From Desulfobacteraceae bacterium (GTDB lineage Bacteria > Desulfobacterota > Desulfobacteria > Desulfobacterales > JAABSP01): a stretch of 33,900 nt of DNA. Every line of letters starts with the position of its first letter. Position 1 is the stretch's first letter. Of the stretch, positions 20,949 to 29,724 are shown piece by piece. The position numbers and the translations under genes are program-made. The DNA lies in NCBI GenBank assembly GCA_011390345.1, contig JAABSP010000055.1, positions 1-33,900 on the forward strand, in the 5' to 3' direction. Below the pieces are notes generated by a model that worked only from the letters and a program-made list of their open reading frames with translations, ran no database searches and was not told the DNA's origin.

Positions 20949-23660
20949 TCAGGGGTTAGAAGGGAGGAGGTAGCTGCCGATCCGGCCCCGGGTGGGGATG
21001 AAGACCTGTCCCTCCCGGGAAAAGATCCGGATCTGATGAACCGGCAGGTTCTTTCCGATGGGGATCTGCTGCATGGCATGGGTCCCCTTCTCCATGAAAA
21101 GGAGGGAAACTGTTCTGGTATACCCGCCGGATTCGGATGCAGGGGACTTTTGGACCCCGAGAACGATGCCGGTCTCGTCCTCATGGATCACCGAGACATT
21201 GGCCAGGGGATCGCCGATATCATAGATGGCTCCTGTCTCTCCGCTTCTCTGGTTTAGAAAATGGAGCATGCCGTTTCCGGAAATCAGCACCAGGAGTTCT
21301 TGGGTCAGACAGCCCAAGCTGGCCTCGGCCGGATACTTGAAGAGAAGGGACCCGTCCGTTGCCCGCCTTGCGGCCGATGCGGTGTAGATCACGCCGGATT
21401 CGGAGGTCGGATCTCCGATATGTCCGTTGATGTAGCCATCCTCCGGGGAGAAGGTGTACAGGATCTTCCTCTCCGACAGAAGGATTAGAGACGGAAGGTT
21501 TTCCGCGTCATACATGATCTGATACCCTTTTCCCAGGGGATAGGTGAAGGTTTCCTCCTCTCCCTTCCGCTCCCAGAGAAGATCACCTGTTCTGCGGTTC
21601 AGGCAGAGATATTGAAGCGAATCGTATTCCGCACCCTCTTCAGCCTCTGTGGGAACCCGTTCCACCAGCAGCACGTCTCCGTTTGGAATCAGATTTTCGG
21701 TGTACATTTTATTGACATCCGTTGCATAGGAATATGTCCACAGCACCTCTCCTTCAGGGCTCAGGCGGGAGATCTCCTTTTCACCGGAGTAGAAGATCGA
21801 TTCATTGTCAAAGAAACCGTATCCGGTTGAAAGAGATTTCTGCCAGAGTGTCCGGCCGGTCTTCGGATCGACAAGGGAAATGCGCGCTCGCTCGATCTCG
21901 GTCTGCTGAAAGAGAAAAAGGGGATCTTCTGTCTCGGCGACAGATTGGATAAATCCGTTGGAGAGTTCTTCATTGATCCAGAGAGTCGTTCCGCTACGCA
22001 TGTCGATGGCGGTCAGCCCTTTTTCCGTGGTGATGATATACCGGTCATCTCCGACGATCTGACCCGCATAGAGGTTCTGTTTGCCGAATTCCCGGGTCCA
22101 CCGGGCTTCGAGCGTCACTTCGGGCTCGTATCCGCTAGAGAAAAAAGGCAGAAAGGCCGAAAGATAGGGGGAGAATTTGGGGATGATCACATAGAGAATC
22201 GAAAGCCCGATGAAGCCGATGATGAGGGGCCAGGCCAGCAGTGCCTTTATTTTCGGCCTTCGCGTGATGACGAAGGTCTGCGCGAGCTGGTCGTGGAAGC
22301 CCTGTCTGGCGCGTCGGAACGGAATAACCAGATATCCGATAACCGGGAAGAGAAATAGCCCGGTAAAGATGTGGTAGGCAAATCGGACTGTTGTGGAGAC
22401 CAGGTCCGGGGTGTGACCCTGGTCATCAACGACTTTTAATCCCAGTATTTTCTGGGTCGGGGTTCCGCCGTACCGGTAAACCGGGGCTGTGAAATAGATA
22501 ATCAGAAGGAGGGCCGCGGCAAACTGGGACGCGATGGAAACAATGGACGTAATTGACCCGATGCCGGCCGGATTGTCCGTCAGCAGATTGATGCCGGCCC
22601 GGAGTCCGAAATAAAAGAGCGCTGCCATAAGCCCCAGCAGAAAAAGGTCTCCCAGAAGGGCGGCGGTTCTAATGCCGAGTCCGGCATATCCCATTCCTTC
22701 GACATCGCCCAGCGGAGATCCTTTGGTGGCCGTAATATATATGTTTTCTTCTTCTGAGGGAAGGCATCTGTCACAGAAGGCGTTTCCGTTCTGCACGGTA
22801 TAACAGGATTCACAGAGAGGGGTGCTGCACCGGGAGCAGTTTCTGACGGCTGCGGAGGTCGGATGATGGTAGCAGGTGGAGACCGTGGGAATATTCTTTC
22901 CTTTGAGGAAAAAGTGCCCCTGTTCAATTCCTTTTAAGATGGTGATCCGGTGAATCTGCGCTTCTGCCAGCAGCAGTTGCCGCTGATCCAGCAGGACCGG
23001 ACTTACTGGCCGCCCTTTTAGTTCATCTGAGAATTCTTCATGGATCTCTGACACAGAGGCCCCTGGCCGATGGATGGCCGTAATTTTGGGTTCCAGGGCC
23101 AGCGGCACTGCAGCCGAAACATTATCCACCGAAAGATAGGTGCTGTCCGGAAAGAATCCGAAAAAGGAGACATAGGAGATCCGCCCCCGGGCATTGTTGA
23201 TATATACGGCAGCAAAGACCCGCTGCTGCGGATTTCGATAGACGCGCCGGGAGATCCCCTGACTCAGACTGATGCATTCGTAATCGGCAAGGTGTTCAAA
23301 TCCGTATTCCAGAAGCTCTTTTTCGGTCTTTTCAAAAGGGGCCCGGCGGAGCCCTTTGACCGAATCGATCCGGGTCTCCTCCAGCTTGAGCGCGGTGCTG
23401 TTCAGCACCGTTGCATAGAGGGGTGATTTGAAAGGTTTTTTGAGCCAGTAGAGGATGCTCAATATCGGCAGAAAGAGGAGCGACATCAAAGGCCCCAGGT
23501 TTTTGGCCAGGGCCCGCATCAGTTGAAGATAGGGATACCGGGTCAGGTCGATGTGGACGGCCCCTTGGGGAACGGGCCGATGGACATGGAGAATCTTTTG
23601 ACAGATCCGGCAGGTCTTTTCATCATCCGGGTTTTTGATGCCGCACCAGGGACAGTACAT
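20949..23660 (-). CDS. Zinc-ribbon / B-box / RDD / beta-propeller membrane protein
   Basis: A 903-aa multidomain protein. Order: zinc ribbon C3-C6-C17-C20; a hydrophobic segment at about 55-72; an unassigned alpha/beta region to about 255; a B-box-like cluster (C263, H265/H266, C275, C278, C283, C286, C296, C299); an RDD membrane domain (about 325-467) with RTAALLGDLF, GGTPTQKILGLKVVDDQG and RARQGFHDQLAQTFV; a transmembrane helix at about 474-494; and from about 515 an extracytoplasmic PQQ-like beta-propeller with repeats such as TEKGLTAIDMRSGTTLW and VDPKTGRTLWQ. The first half is cytoplasmic and metal-binding, the second a periplasmic propeller, so it could relay a signal or act as an assembly factor; function is unknown. 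It lies 10 bp after the M50 protease gene, so probably one transcript. Confidence 0.85.
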   Translation of the reverse strand: MYCPWCGIKNPDDEKTCRICQKILHVHRPVPQGAVHIDLTRYPYLQLMRALAKNLGPLMSLLFLPILSILYWLKKPFKSPLYATVLNSTALKLEETRIDSVKGLRRAPFEKTEKELLEYGFEHLADYECISLSQGISRRVYRNPQQRVFAAVYINNARGRISYVSFFGFFPDSTYLSVDNVSAAVPLALEPKITAIHRPGASVSEIHEEFSDELKGRPVSPVLLDQRQLLLAEAQIHRITILKGIEQGHFFLKGKNIPTVSTCYHHPTSAAVRNCSRCSTPLCESCYTVQNGNAFCDRCLPSEEENIYITATKGSPLGDVEGMGYAGLGIRTAALLGDLFLLGLMAALFYFGLRAGINLLTDNPAGIGSITSIVSIASQFAAALLLIIYFTAPVYRYGGTPTQKILGLKVVDDQGHTPDLVSTTVRFAYHIFTGLFLFPVIGYLVIPFRRARQGFHDQLAQTFVITRRPKIKALLAWPLIIGFIGLSILYVIIPKFSPYLSAFLPFFSSGYEPEVTLEARWTREFGKQNLYAGQIVGDDRYIITTEKGLTAIDMRSGTTLWINEELSNGFIQSVAETEDPLFLFQQTEIERARISLVDPKTGRTLWQKSLSTGYGFFDNESIFYSGEKEISRLSPEGEVLWTYSYATDVNKMYTENLIPNGDVLLVERVPTEAEEGAEYDSLQYLCLNRRTGDLLWERKGEEETFTYPLGKGYQIMYDAENLPSLILLSERKILYTFSPEDGYINGHIGDPTSESGVIYTASAARRATDGSLLFKYPAEASLGCLTQELLVLISGNGMLHFLNQRSGETGAIYDIGDPLANVSVIHEDETGIVLGVQKSPASESGGYTRTVSLLFMEKGTHAMQQIPIGKNLPVHQIRIFSREGQVFIPTRGRIGSYLLPSNP

Positions 23661-23670
23661 GGGGATCGGG

Positions 23671-24498
23671 CTACCTCAGACAGATCATGGCGATGCCCTG
23701 GAAGATTCCGAGGACCACCAACATAGGATAGAAGAGAAAGGTGAGCAGGTTGAAATGGAGCGCTAATATCAGCAGGATGAATCCTAATATCTGGATCTTT
23801 CCGGCAAAGGCCGCGGCCTTTTTGGGCAGCAGGGCTTTCAAGAGCCAGAAGCCGTCCAGGGGCGGAAAGGGGATCAGGTTGAAAACGCCTAAGATCGCAT
23901 TGATGAAGATGCCGAAGTTCAGTATCTCCAGCAGAACGAACCAGAAAGGCGCAAAGGGCACATCTCCGATGGGAATGGGGCTGAAGATGTCCCAGTTCAG
24001 GCCGATGGGGGCCTCCGGCGAGAGGCCGTTATAGATCAAGGCTGCGACCAGAAAAAGGGTGAAGCTGATATAGGCGAGGCAGAAGTTGGACAAGGGCCCG
24101 GCAAATGCCAGAAAGACCTGATCCCGGGGATGTTTCCGCAGCCGGATCGGATTGAATGGAACCGGCTTGGCCCATCCCAGCACAACGGATGCGCCCATGA
24201 GATAGAGCCCCAATGGAACGAGAATTGATCCCACAGGGCTCACATGGCGGACCGGATGAAGGGTGATCCTTCCCGCATCCAGCGCGGTGGTGTCGCCGCA
24301 GAAGGCCCCGGCCAGGCCGTGGCTGAGTTCATGGATCACCACCGAAAAGAAGAGGACATAGATGGTGATCGCGATGGCCAGCCACTCCAGGTGCTGCGGA
24401 TTTCCCTTGAGATAGGGATAGAGAAGCACCGCGATTCCGGGCACGATGAACCAGAGGAGCAGGTATCCGGCCTGCTGCCGCGCGGTTCCGGCCGTCAT
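23671..24498 (-). CDS. Site-2-protease-like M50 zinc metallopeptidase
   Basis: A 275-aa polytopic intramembrane protease of the compact M50 class without PDZ domain. The zinc site is HELSH (H56, E57, H60) within a transmembrane helix, and the third ligand lies in NLIPFPPLDGF (D215). About six hydrophobic helices are seen. The family cuts membrane-bound anti-sigma factors or signal peptides; the substrate here is unknown. The gene overlaps aroQ by 4 bp (translational coupling) and is followed after 10 bp by the 903-aa membrane protein, which is a candidate partner or substrate by position only. Confidence 0.92.
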   Translation of the reverse strand: MTAGTARQQAGYLLLWFIVPGIAVLLYPYLKGNPQHLEWLAIAITIYVLFFSVVIHELSHGLAGAFCGDTTALDAGRITLHPVRHVSPVGSILVPLGLYLMGASVVLGWAKPVPFNPIRLRKHPRDQVFLAFAGPLSNFCLAYISFTLFLVAALIYNGLSPEAPIGLNWDIFSPIPIGDVPFAPFWFVLLEILNFGIFINAILGVFNLIPFPPLDGFWLLKALLPKKAAAFAGKIQILGFILLILALHFNLLTFLFYPMLVVLGIFQGIAMICLR

Positions 24499-24959
24499 CC
24501 CATTTTCCCCTTTCCTGTATCCGGCCCCTGCAGGATGTTTGCAACCGCGTCCAGCGCCATGGTATAGCCGTAAACCCCGAACCCGGTGATCTGTCCTGTG
24601 ACCACATCCCGCATATAGGAATGGTGCCGGAAGGGCTCCCGCTTATAGACATTGGAGAGATGGATCTCGACCATCGGGATCTCCAGCAGCAGCAGCGCGT
24701 CCCGGATCGCGACGCTCGTATGGGTATAGGCCGCGGGATTGATCACCAGACCCTGGATATTTCCCATTGCGGCCTGGATCTTCGAGACAATCTCCCCCTC
24801 ATGGTTGGACTGGAAGGTCTCCACCAAAAGGCCGAGTTCGCGGCCCCTGCGCACCAACAGGTCGTCGATCTCGGAAAGAGTGACCCTGCCGTAATGCTCC
24901 GGCTCTCTTTTGCCGAGCATGTTGAGATTGGGACCGTGGATAACGAGAATCTGCTTCAT
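24495..24959 (-). CDS. aroQ: Type II 3-dehydroquinate dehydratase
   Basis: Third step of the shikimate pathway: 3-dehydroquinate to 3-dehydroshikimate. The 154-aa dodecameric-type enzyme shows HGPNLNMLGKREPEHYG with catalytic Tyr23, FQSNHEGEIV, LVINPAAYTHTS with the conserved Asn and His, and EIHLSNVYKREPFRHHS. All expected catalytic residues are visible. It lies 122 bp downstream of rpe and overlaps the M50 protease gene by 4 bp. Confidence 0.97.
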   Translation of the reverse strand: MKQILVIHGPNLNMLGKREPEHYGRVTLSEIDDLLVRRGRELGLLVETFQSNHEGEIVSKIQAAMGNIQGLVINPAAYTHTSVAIRDALLLLEIPMVEIHLSNVYKREPFRHHSYMRDVVTGQITGFGVYGYTMALDAVANILQGPDTGKGKMG

Positions 24960-25045
24960 GCTGCCCTGCCCTTTTGAATCTCAGGTGAATTTTGGATTCG
25001 AAATGAAGATCCCGTCAAAGGTCTTTGGGTTTTAGCCTCCACTCG

Positions 25046-25080
25046 GTCCATTCTGTCCACTCCGTCCATTTCTTTGTCCC
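25046..25080. repeat. 9-nt-period GTCC/GGAC tandem repeat, copy 3
   Basis: GTCC on the plus strand at 25046, 25055, 25064 (9-nt spacing) and 25076 (12 nt further). Units are GTCCATTCT, GTCCACTCC, GTCCATTTC. It lies immediately 3' of rpe, whose transcript reads it as GGAC repeats, the same relative orientation as copies 1 and 2. Confidence 0.7.
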
Positions 25081-25081
25081 T

Positions 25082-25738
25082 CTAATCCCGGATCAGCCGC
25101 TTGAACTCCTCGATGGTCTCCTTGTAGTCCCGGCTGCCGAAGATCGCAGATCCCGCCACAAAGACATCCGCGCCCGCATCGCTGATCCGCTCGATGGTCT
25201 TTCCATTGACGCCGCCGTCCACCTGGATCAGGGTCGAAAGCCCCTTGTTCTCCAGCATCCCCCGCAGCATCCGGATCTTGTCCAGGCTGTTCTCGATAAA
25301 TGCCTGCCCCCCAAAGCCGGGGTTGACGCTCATGATCAGCACAAAGGCCAGATCCTCCAGCACCCATTCTATCGCAGAGAGCGGTGTTCCCGGATTGATG
25401 GCCACCCCCGGCTTTGCCCCGTTCTCCCGGATCAGTTGAACGGTCCGGTGGAGATGGACGCAGGCTTCGGCCTGCACCGCGATGTAGTCGGCCCCGGCCT
25501 TTGCAAAATCGGGAATATATTGGTCCGGGTTTTCGATCATCAGGTGGACATCCAAGGGCAGATTCGTGGATCGCTTTGCCGCCTCAACGGCAATCGGGCC
25601 GAAGGTGATGTTGGGGACGAAATGGCCGTCCATCACATCGATATGAATCCAGTGGGCCCCGGCAGAGGTTACGGCTTCGATCTCCTCACCGAGGCGCGCA
25701 AAGTCTGCCGACAGAATCGAAGGTGCAATCAGTTTCAC
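25082..25738 (-). CDS. rpe: Ribulose-phosphate 3-epimerase
   Basis: Interconverts ribulose-5-phosphate and xylulose-5-phosphate in the pentose phosphate pathway. The 218-aa TIM barrel has [31 protein letters not shown] with metal ligands His and Asp, [21 protein letters not shown] and VDGGVNGKT with the catalytic Asp. Length and motifs are normal. The start overlaps the stop of rsmB by 4 bp, so translation is coupled. A GGAC tandem repeat follows its stop codon. Confidence 0.97.
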   Translation of the reverse strand: MKLIAPSILSADFARLGEEIEAVTSAGAHWIHIDVMDGHFVPNITFGPIAVEAAKRSTNLPLDVHLMIENPDQYIPDFAKAGADYIAVQAEACVHLHRTVQLIRENGAKPGVAINPGTPLSAIEWVLEDLAFVLIMSVNPGFGGQAFIENSLDKIRMLRGMLENKGLSTLIQVDGGVNGKTIERISDAGADVFVAGSAIFGSRDYKETIEEFKRLIRD

Positions 25739-27105
25739 AGGTATCTCCTTTCGCCCTTTTTCTTGAAAGCGGCGGCAAAAAATCCATCCATCCCGTGGCG
25801 ATGGGGAAAAGTCCGGAAGCAGCCGTCATCGCCGATGAGCTTCCGGGAATCTCCGGGCAGGACACCGGGGCTCGGGTCCAGCACGAAACGGGGGTTATCC
25901 TTTAAAAAATCCTCCACTACGGTCTCATTCTCCTCGGGCTCCATGCTGCAGACCGCATAGACCATCCTTCCCCCCGGCTTTACCAGGGAGGCGAGATTTG
26001 TCAGAAAGCGGACCTGGCGCTGATGATACCGGTCGAAATCCCGCTTGAGCGGGTACCATTTCCCGTCCGGATTTCTCCGCAGCACCCCCAGCCCTGAGCA
26101 GGGGGCATCCACCAGAATCCGGTCAAAGCGGTCCAGCCCCTTTTCCGTGGGCGGCGTGTTGAGGTCATGGGGCACGATATTCACGTTGAATCCCCCCAGC
26201 CGGGCCATCTCATGCTGCAGCTTTCCGAGGCGCATCTCGTTCTGATCCAGGGCCACGATCCGGCCGCTGTTCTCCATCAACTGCGCGATATGGCCAGTCT
26301 TCCCGCCCATGCCCGCGCACGCGTCCATCACCGTCTCCCCTTTCTGCGGGGCCAGCAGGCGGGTGATGAGCTGTGCCCCCTCATCCTGCACCTGAAAATA
26401 GCCCCGGGAGAAGCCCTCCATCTTCGGCACGGGCCCCTTGGGGTGGAACAGGGAGAGCCCCTCTGGCGAATACAGGGTCGGCTCGGTCCGCTCGGCCTCT
26501 TTCTCCAGCAACCGGAGAAGGGATTTTCTCGGGATCTTCAACGAGTTGATCCGAACCGTCATGGGCGGCGGTGTGTTGATCACCTCCCCGAGCTGATCCG
26601 CCTCTGCAGCCCCGAACCGGTCGATCCAGCGCCTGGCCAGCCACTTGGGCAGGGAACGGTTTGCCGAGATCGCGGCCAGGGGATCTTTTTCCAGATCGGG
26701 AAAAGGAACCTTCTCATGGTTTTTGGCGATGTTTCGCAGCAGCCCGTTGGCAAACTTCACCACCCAGGGCTTGCCCGCGGCCTTGGTCATCTCAACCGCG
26801 GTGTTGACCGCGGCCGAGTCTGGAATCCGGTCCAGATGGACGATCTGAAAGACCGCAAGGCGCAGAATCTGCCGGGTCTCCGGCTCGATGTGGCTCATGG
26901 GGGTCCTGGAGAAATGGTTGATGATCCAGTCGAGGCGGGCCCGCCAGCGCATCACCCCGTAAACCAGGGTATAGGCCAGTGCCCGGTCCCGGGCCGCAAG
27001 GGAACTCTTGTCCAGCACCCGATCCATCTCCGCGTCCAGGGTGCGGTGGCCCCGGTCGATATTGTTGAGAATCGTCAGTGCGGTATTTCTGGGGGGATCG
27101 ATCAT
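25735..27105 (-). CDS. rsmB: 16S rRNA (cytosine-967-C5)-methyltransferase
   Basis: Methylates C967 of 16S rRNA using S-adenosylmethionine. The 456-aa protein has an N-terminal NusB-like RNA-binding domain (about 1-140), then the RsmB/Fmu methyltransferase domain with [15 protein letters not shown] (SAM site), [18 protein letters not shown] and [12 protein letters not shown] carrying the two cysteines of the catalytic mechanism. Length and order are those of the family. It overlaps fmt upstream and rpe downstream by 4 bp each. Confidence 0.96.
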   Translation of the reverse strand: MIDPPRNTALTILNNIDRGHRTLDAEMDRVLDKSSLAARDRALAYTLVYGVMRWRARLDWIINHFSRTPMSHIEPETRQILRLAVFQIVHLDRIPDSAAVNTAVEMTKAAGKPWVVKFANGLLRNIAKNHEKVPFPDLEKDPLAAISANRSLPKWLARRWIDRFGAAEADQLGEVINTPPPMTVRINSLKIPRKSLLRLLEKEAERTEPTLYSPEGLSLFHPKGPVPKMEGFSRGYFQVQDEGAQLITRLLAPQKGETVMDACAGMGGKTGHIAQLMENSGRIVALDQNEMRLGKLQHEMARLGGFNVNIVPHDLNTPPTEKGLDRFDRILVDAPCSGLGVLRRNPDGKWYPLKRDFDRYHQRQVRFLTNLASLVKPGGRMVYAVCSMEPEENETVVEDFLKDNPRFVLDPSPGVLPGDSRKLIGDDGCFRTFPHRHGMDGFFAAAFKKKGERRYL

Positions 27106-28052
27106 GTCATCACCGTTTCCGGAGGAATGGGATACCCCCTTAAAAAATCTTCAATGGAAAGCCGCTTTCCCGAAGCGCCCTGAATCTCCTGCAGCAGGAG
27201 AACTCCTTTGCCTGTTGACACCCGAAGCTCGTCCGGAAATCCCTCAAGAACGGTTCCGGGGGCGGCTTTACGCTCTGCCGGATTCTCCTTGATGGCCTGC
27301 GCCTTATAAATCTTGAGCCGTTTGTCTCCTTGAAAAGTGAACGCTCCGGGCCAGGGGGTCATCCCCCGGATCAGGGCCTCGATCTCGAGGGCCGGTTTTC
27401 TCCAGTCGATATGGCCGTCCGATTTTGCCAGCATGGGCGCAATCGTCGCTCTGTCATGATCCTGCGGAACAGGCTTCAGTTTCCCTTTCAAAAGGCCGTC
27501 CAAGGTCTTCAGCAGGGTCTCCGCGCCGAGTCGGGCCAGCTTGTCATGGAGGGTCTGTGCGGTCTCGCCCTTTTCCAGCGGAATGGCATCGGAGATCAAC
27601 GTATCACCGGTATCCATCCCCGCATCCATGAACATGGTGGTGACGCCCGACTCCTTCTCGCGGTTGATCACGGCCCACTGGATCGGGGCCGCGCCCCTGT
27701 ATTTGGGAAGGAGCGAGGCGTGGATGTTGATGGGGCCGATTTTCGGGACATCCAGCAGCTTCTGCGGAAGAAGATGGCCAAAGGCGACCACCACAAAGAG
27801 ATCCGGTGACAGCGCCTTCATCCCTTTGATAAATCGATCGGTCTTTACCGATTCCGGTTGAACCAGATCATAGCCGAGCTTTTGGGCCTCGACTTTCACC
27901 GGCGGCGGGATGAGATTTCGGCCCCGGCCCTTGGGCCGGTCCGGCTGGGTCACCACCTGCAGAATCCGGTGGGGGCTTTTATGGAGGGCATTTAAAGGGG
28001 GCACGGCAAAATCGGGCGTGCCCATAAAGACAATATTATAAGATTTTGTCAT
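27102..28052 (-). CDS. fmt: Methionyl-tRNA formyltransferase
   Basis: Formylates initiator Met-tRNA with 10-formyl-tetrahydrofolate. The 316-aa enzyme has VFMGTPDFAVPPL at the N-terminus, the catalytic NIHASLLPKYRGAAPIQWAVI (Asn and His) and TTMFMDAGMDTGDTL with the catalytic Asp; the C-terminal tRNA-binding beta-barrel occupies about 205-310. It lies 3 bp after def and overlaps rsmB by 4 bp, the classic translation-initiation gene set. Confidence 0.97.
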   Translation of the reverse strand: MTKSYNIVFMGTPDFAVPPLNALHKSPHRILQVVTQPDRPKGRGRNLIPPPVKVEAQKLGYDLVQPESVKTDRFIKGMKALSPDLFVVVAFGHLLPQKLLDVPKIGPINIHASLLPKYRGAAPIQWAVINREKESGVTTMFMDAGMDTGDTLISDAIPLEKGETAQTLHDKLARLGAETLLKTLDGLLKGKLKPVPQDHDRATIAPMLAKSDGHIDWRKPALEIEALIRGMTPWPGAFTFQGDKRLKIYKAQAIKENPAERKAAPGTVLEGFPDELRVSTGKGVLLLQEIQGASGKRLSIEDFLRGYPIPPETVMT

Positions 28053-28055
28053 TAC

Positions 28056-28571
28056 TCACTTTTCTTTTAACTGTTTCATCACTCTTCTCCGGTACATCTC
28101 CCGCTTGAGCTTGCTGATCCGGTCGATGAAGAGGATGCCGTTCAAATGGTCGATCTCATGCTGTAGCACCACCGATAGAAAATCATCCCGCTCTATCCTG
28201 ATCGGCTTTCCCTCCCGGTCCACCCCTTCCACTTCGATGGCCGCACACCTCTTCACATCGGAGCGGAAATCGGGAACGCTGAGGCACCCTTCGTTTTCAG
28301 AGATCACGCTCCCTTCGGTGCAGATGATCTTCGGGTTTATGATCACCTGAAGATCCCGCTTCCCCTCCTCCTGTCCCAGGGCCGTATCGATTATGACGAT
28401 GCTCTTGTCCGCACCCACCTGGATCGCAGCCAGCCCCACGCCCGGGGCTGCATACATGGTCTCGGCCATATTGTCGATCAACTGCTGGATCTCCTCATCG
28501 ATATTCTCGACAGGCTTTGTCGGCTCTTTCAACAGCGGTTCCGGAAAGGTGACTATATCGAGTATGCTCAT
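28056..28571 (-). CDS. def: Peptide deformylase
   Basis: Removes the formyl group from nascent proteins. The 171-aa metalloenzyme shows motif 1 GVGLAAIQVG (about 44-53), motif 2 EGCLSVP with metal ligand C96, and motif 3 QHEIDHLNG with H138, E139 and H142. The C-terminus is basic (KLKREMYRRRVMKQLKEK). Upstream of fmt with a 3-bp gap and 20 bp downstream of the flippase-like gene. Confidence 0.97.
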   Translation of the reverse strand: MSILDIVTFPEPLLKEPTKPVENIDEEIQQLIDNMAETMYAAPGVGLAAIQVGADKSIVIIDTALGQEEGKRDLQVIINPKIICTEGSVISENEGCLSVPDFRSDVKRCAAIEVEGVDREGKPIRIERDDFLSVVLQHEIDHLNGILFIDRISKLKREMYRRRVMKQLKEK

Positions 28572-28591
28572 TTTTCAATCCTTATTATAAA

Positions 28592-29707
28592 TCAACGGCT
28601 CTGCAACGCTTGCGCTTGTGCCCCTTGGGGCGGCGCTGCAGAGGCGCTTTTCATGCTGAACCCGATCAGCCATGCCGAGATCAGACCTGCGACAAAGACC
28701 GGGAACATCTGAACAAAATGGTTGGCAAGGGTATATCCCGCGGCCGGCTCCGGGGCCACCCCGAAAAGGCGCATGGCAAAGATCCCGCCGGCCTCCCAGA
28801 GGCCCCAATATCCGGGAACCGAAGGAAGCGCGATAAAAAAGCAGATGATCACCATCACCGCAGACATTTCAAAAAAAGTCAAATTCACGCCCGGGGAGCC
28901 GTACATCAGCAGCAGGTAGCCGTAGGCGTGCATGGGCCAGATCATCAGCGAGAGGCCGATACAGGCCAGCACTCGCCCGGGCCTTTTCAGCAGCACAAAT
29001 CCGGACGCAATATTATCGGTAAAGCGGATCAATGGCCTGCAGACCCGGTCTTCAATTCTCTTTTTGAAGTGATCCGGTGCAAAAAAGAGCAGAGCGGGCA
29101 GCTTCAATATCAGCCGGTTCCCAAAGCTCCGGACAGGCTCTATGGAAAAGAGGATCATCCCGAAGAGCAGCAGCAGGCTCAATTTTACCATGCCGCCGGC
29201 AATCATCTCCAGTGTCTCCTTGTTAAGCCGGTACTCCCCAAAGGGGATCTCCAGCAGCGGATCGATCTCTACTGTTGCCGCAACAACCAGAAAGAGAAGG
29301 ATCAGCACTCCGGTGTCGAACATTCGCTCCACCGCAACTGTTGCCAGCCCCGTTGAAAAGGGAACCCCCTTCTGATTCTTCAGGATGGCCGGACGCGCCA
29401 CCTCCCCCACCCTTCCCGGCAGGATGGAGTTGAGCATGAAGCCTATCATCAGGGGATGGTACGCATCCTTAAATGAGATCAGCTCTGCGGCATTGACGAT
29501 GATCTGCCAGCGGAGGGAACGAAGCGCAAAGATGACCATCACCAGAATCATTGTCGGAATGATCCATATCCATTCGATAGCGGCAAGATAGGTGAAAAGC
29601 GCCTGGGCCGGAACTTTTCGAAAGGCCAGCCAAAAAGCGGCCCCCGATACGATCCCTCCCGCAATCAGTGAGAGGATCGTCTTTCTGTTAAAGAGCGGAG
29701 AGTCCAT
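28592..29707 (-). CDS. Flippase-like (LPG synthase TM/UPF0104) membrane protein
   Basis: A 371-aa polytopic protein with about eight or nine helices of the lysylphosphatidylglycerol synthase transmembrane (AglD/UPF0104) superfamily. Recognisable segments are LRSLRWQIIVNA, ML(N)SILPGRVGEVARPAIL, a typical motif of the family, STGLATVAVERMFDTGVLI, and PSVPGYWGLWEAG near the C-terminus. Stand-alone members are thought to move lipid-linked substrates across the membrane. No synthase (GNAT-like) domain is attached. It lies between ribF (17 bp) and def (20 bp), so it is part of the long minus-strand run; the substrate is unknown. Confidence 0.87.
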   Translation of the reverse strand: MDSPLFNRKTILSLIAGGIVSGAAFWLAFRKVPAQALFTYLAAIEWIWIIPTMILVMVIFALRSLRWQIIVNAAELISFKDAYHPLMIGFMLNSILPGRVGEVARPAILKNQKGVPFSTGLATVAVERMFDTGVLILLFLVVAATVEIDPLLEIPFGEYRLNKETLEMIAGGMVKLSLLLLFGMILFSIEPVRSFGNRLILKLPALLFFAPDHFKKRIEDRVCRPLIRFTDNIASGFVLLKRPGRVLACIGLSLMIWPMHAYGYLLLMYGSPGVNLTFFEMSAVMVIICFFIALPSVPGYWGLWEAGGIFAMRLFGVAPEPAAGYTLANHFVQMFPVFVAGLISAWLIGFSMKSASAAPPQGAQAQALQSR

Positions 29708-29724
29708 AAAAACCTGTTCTGTCC

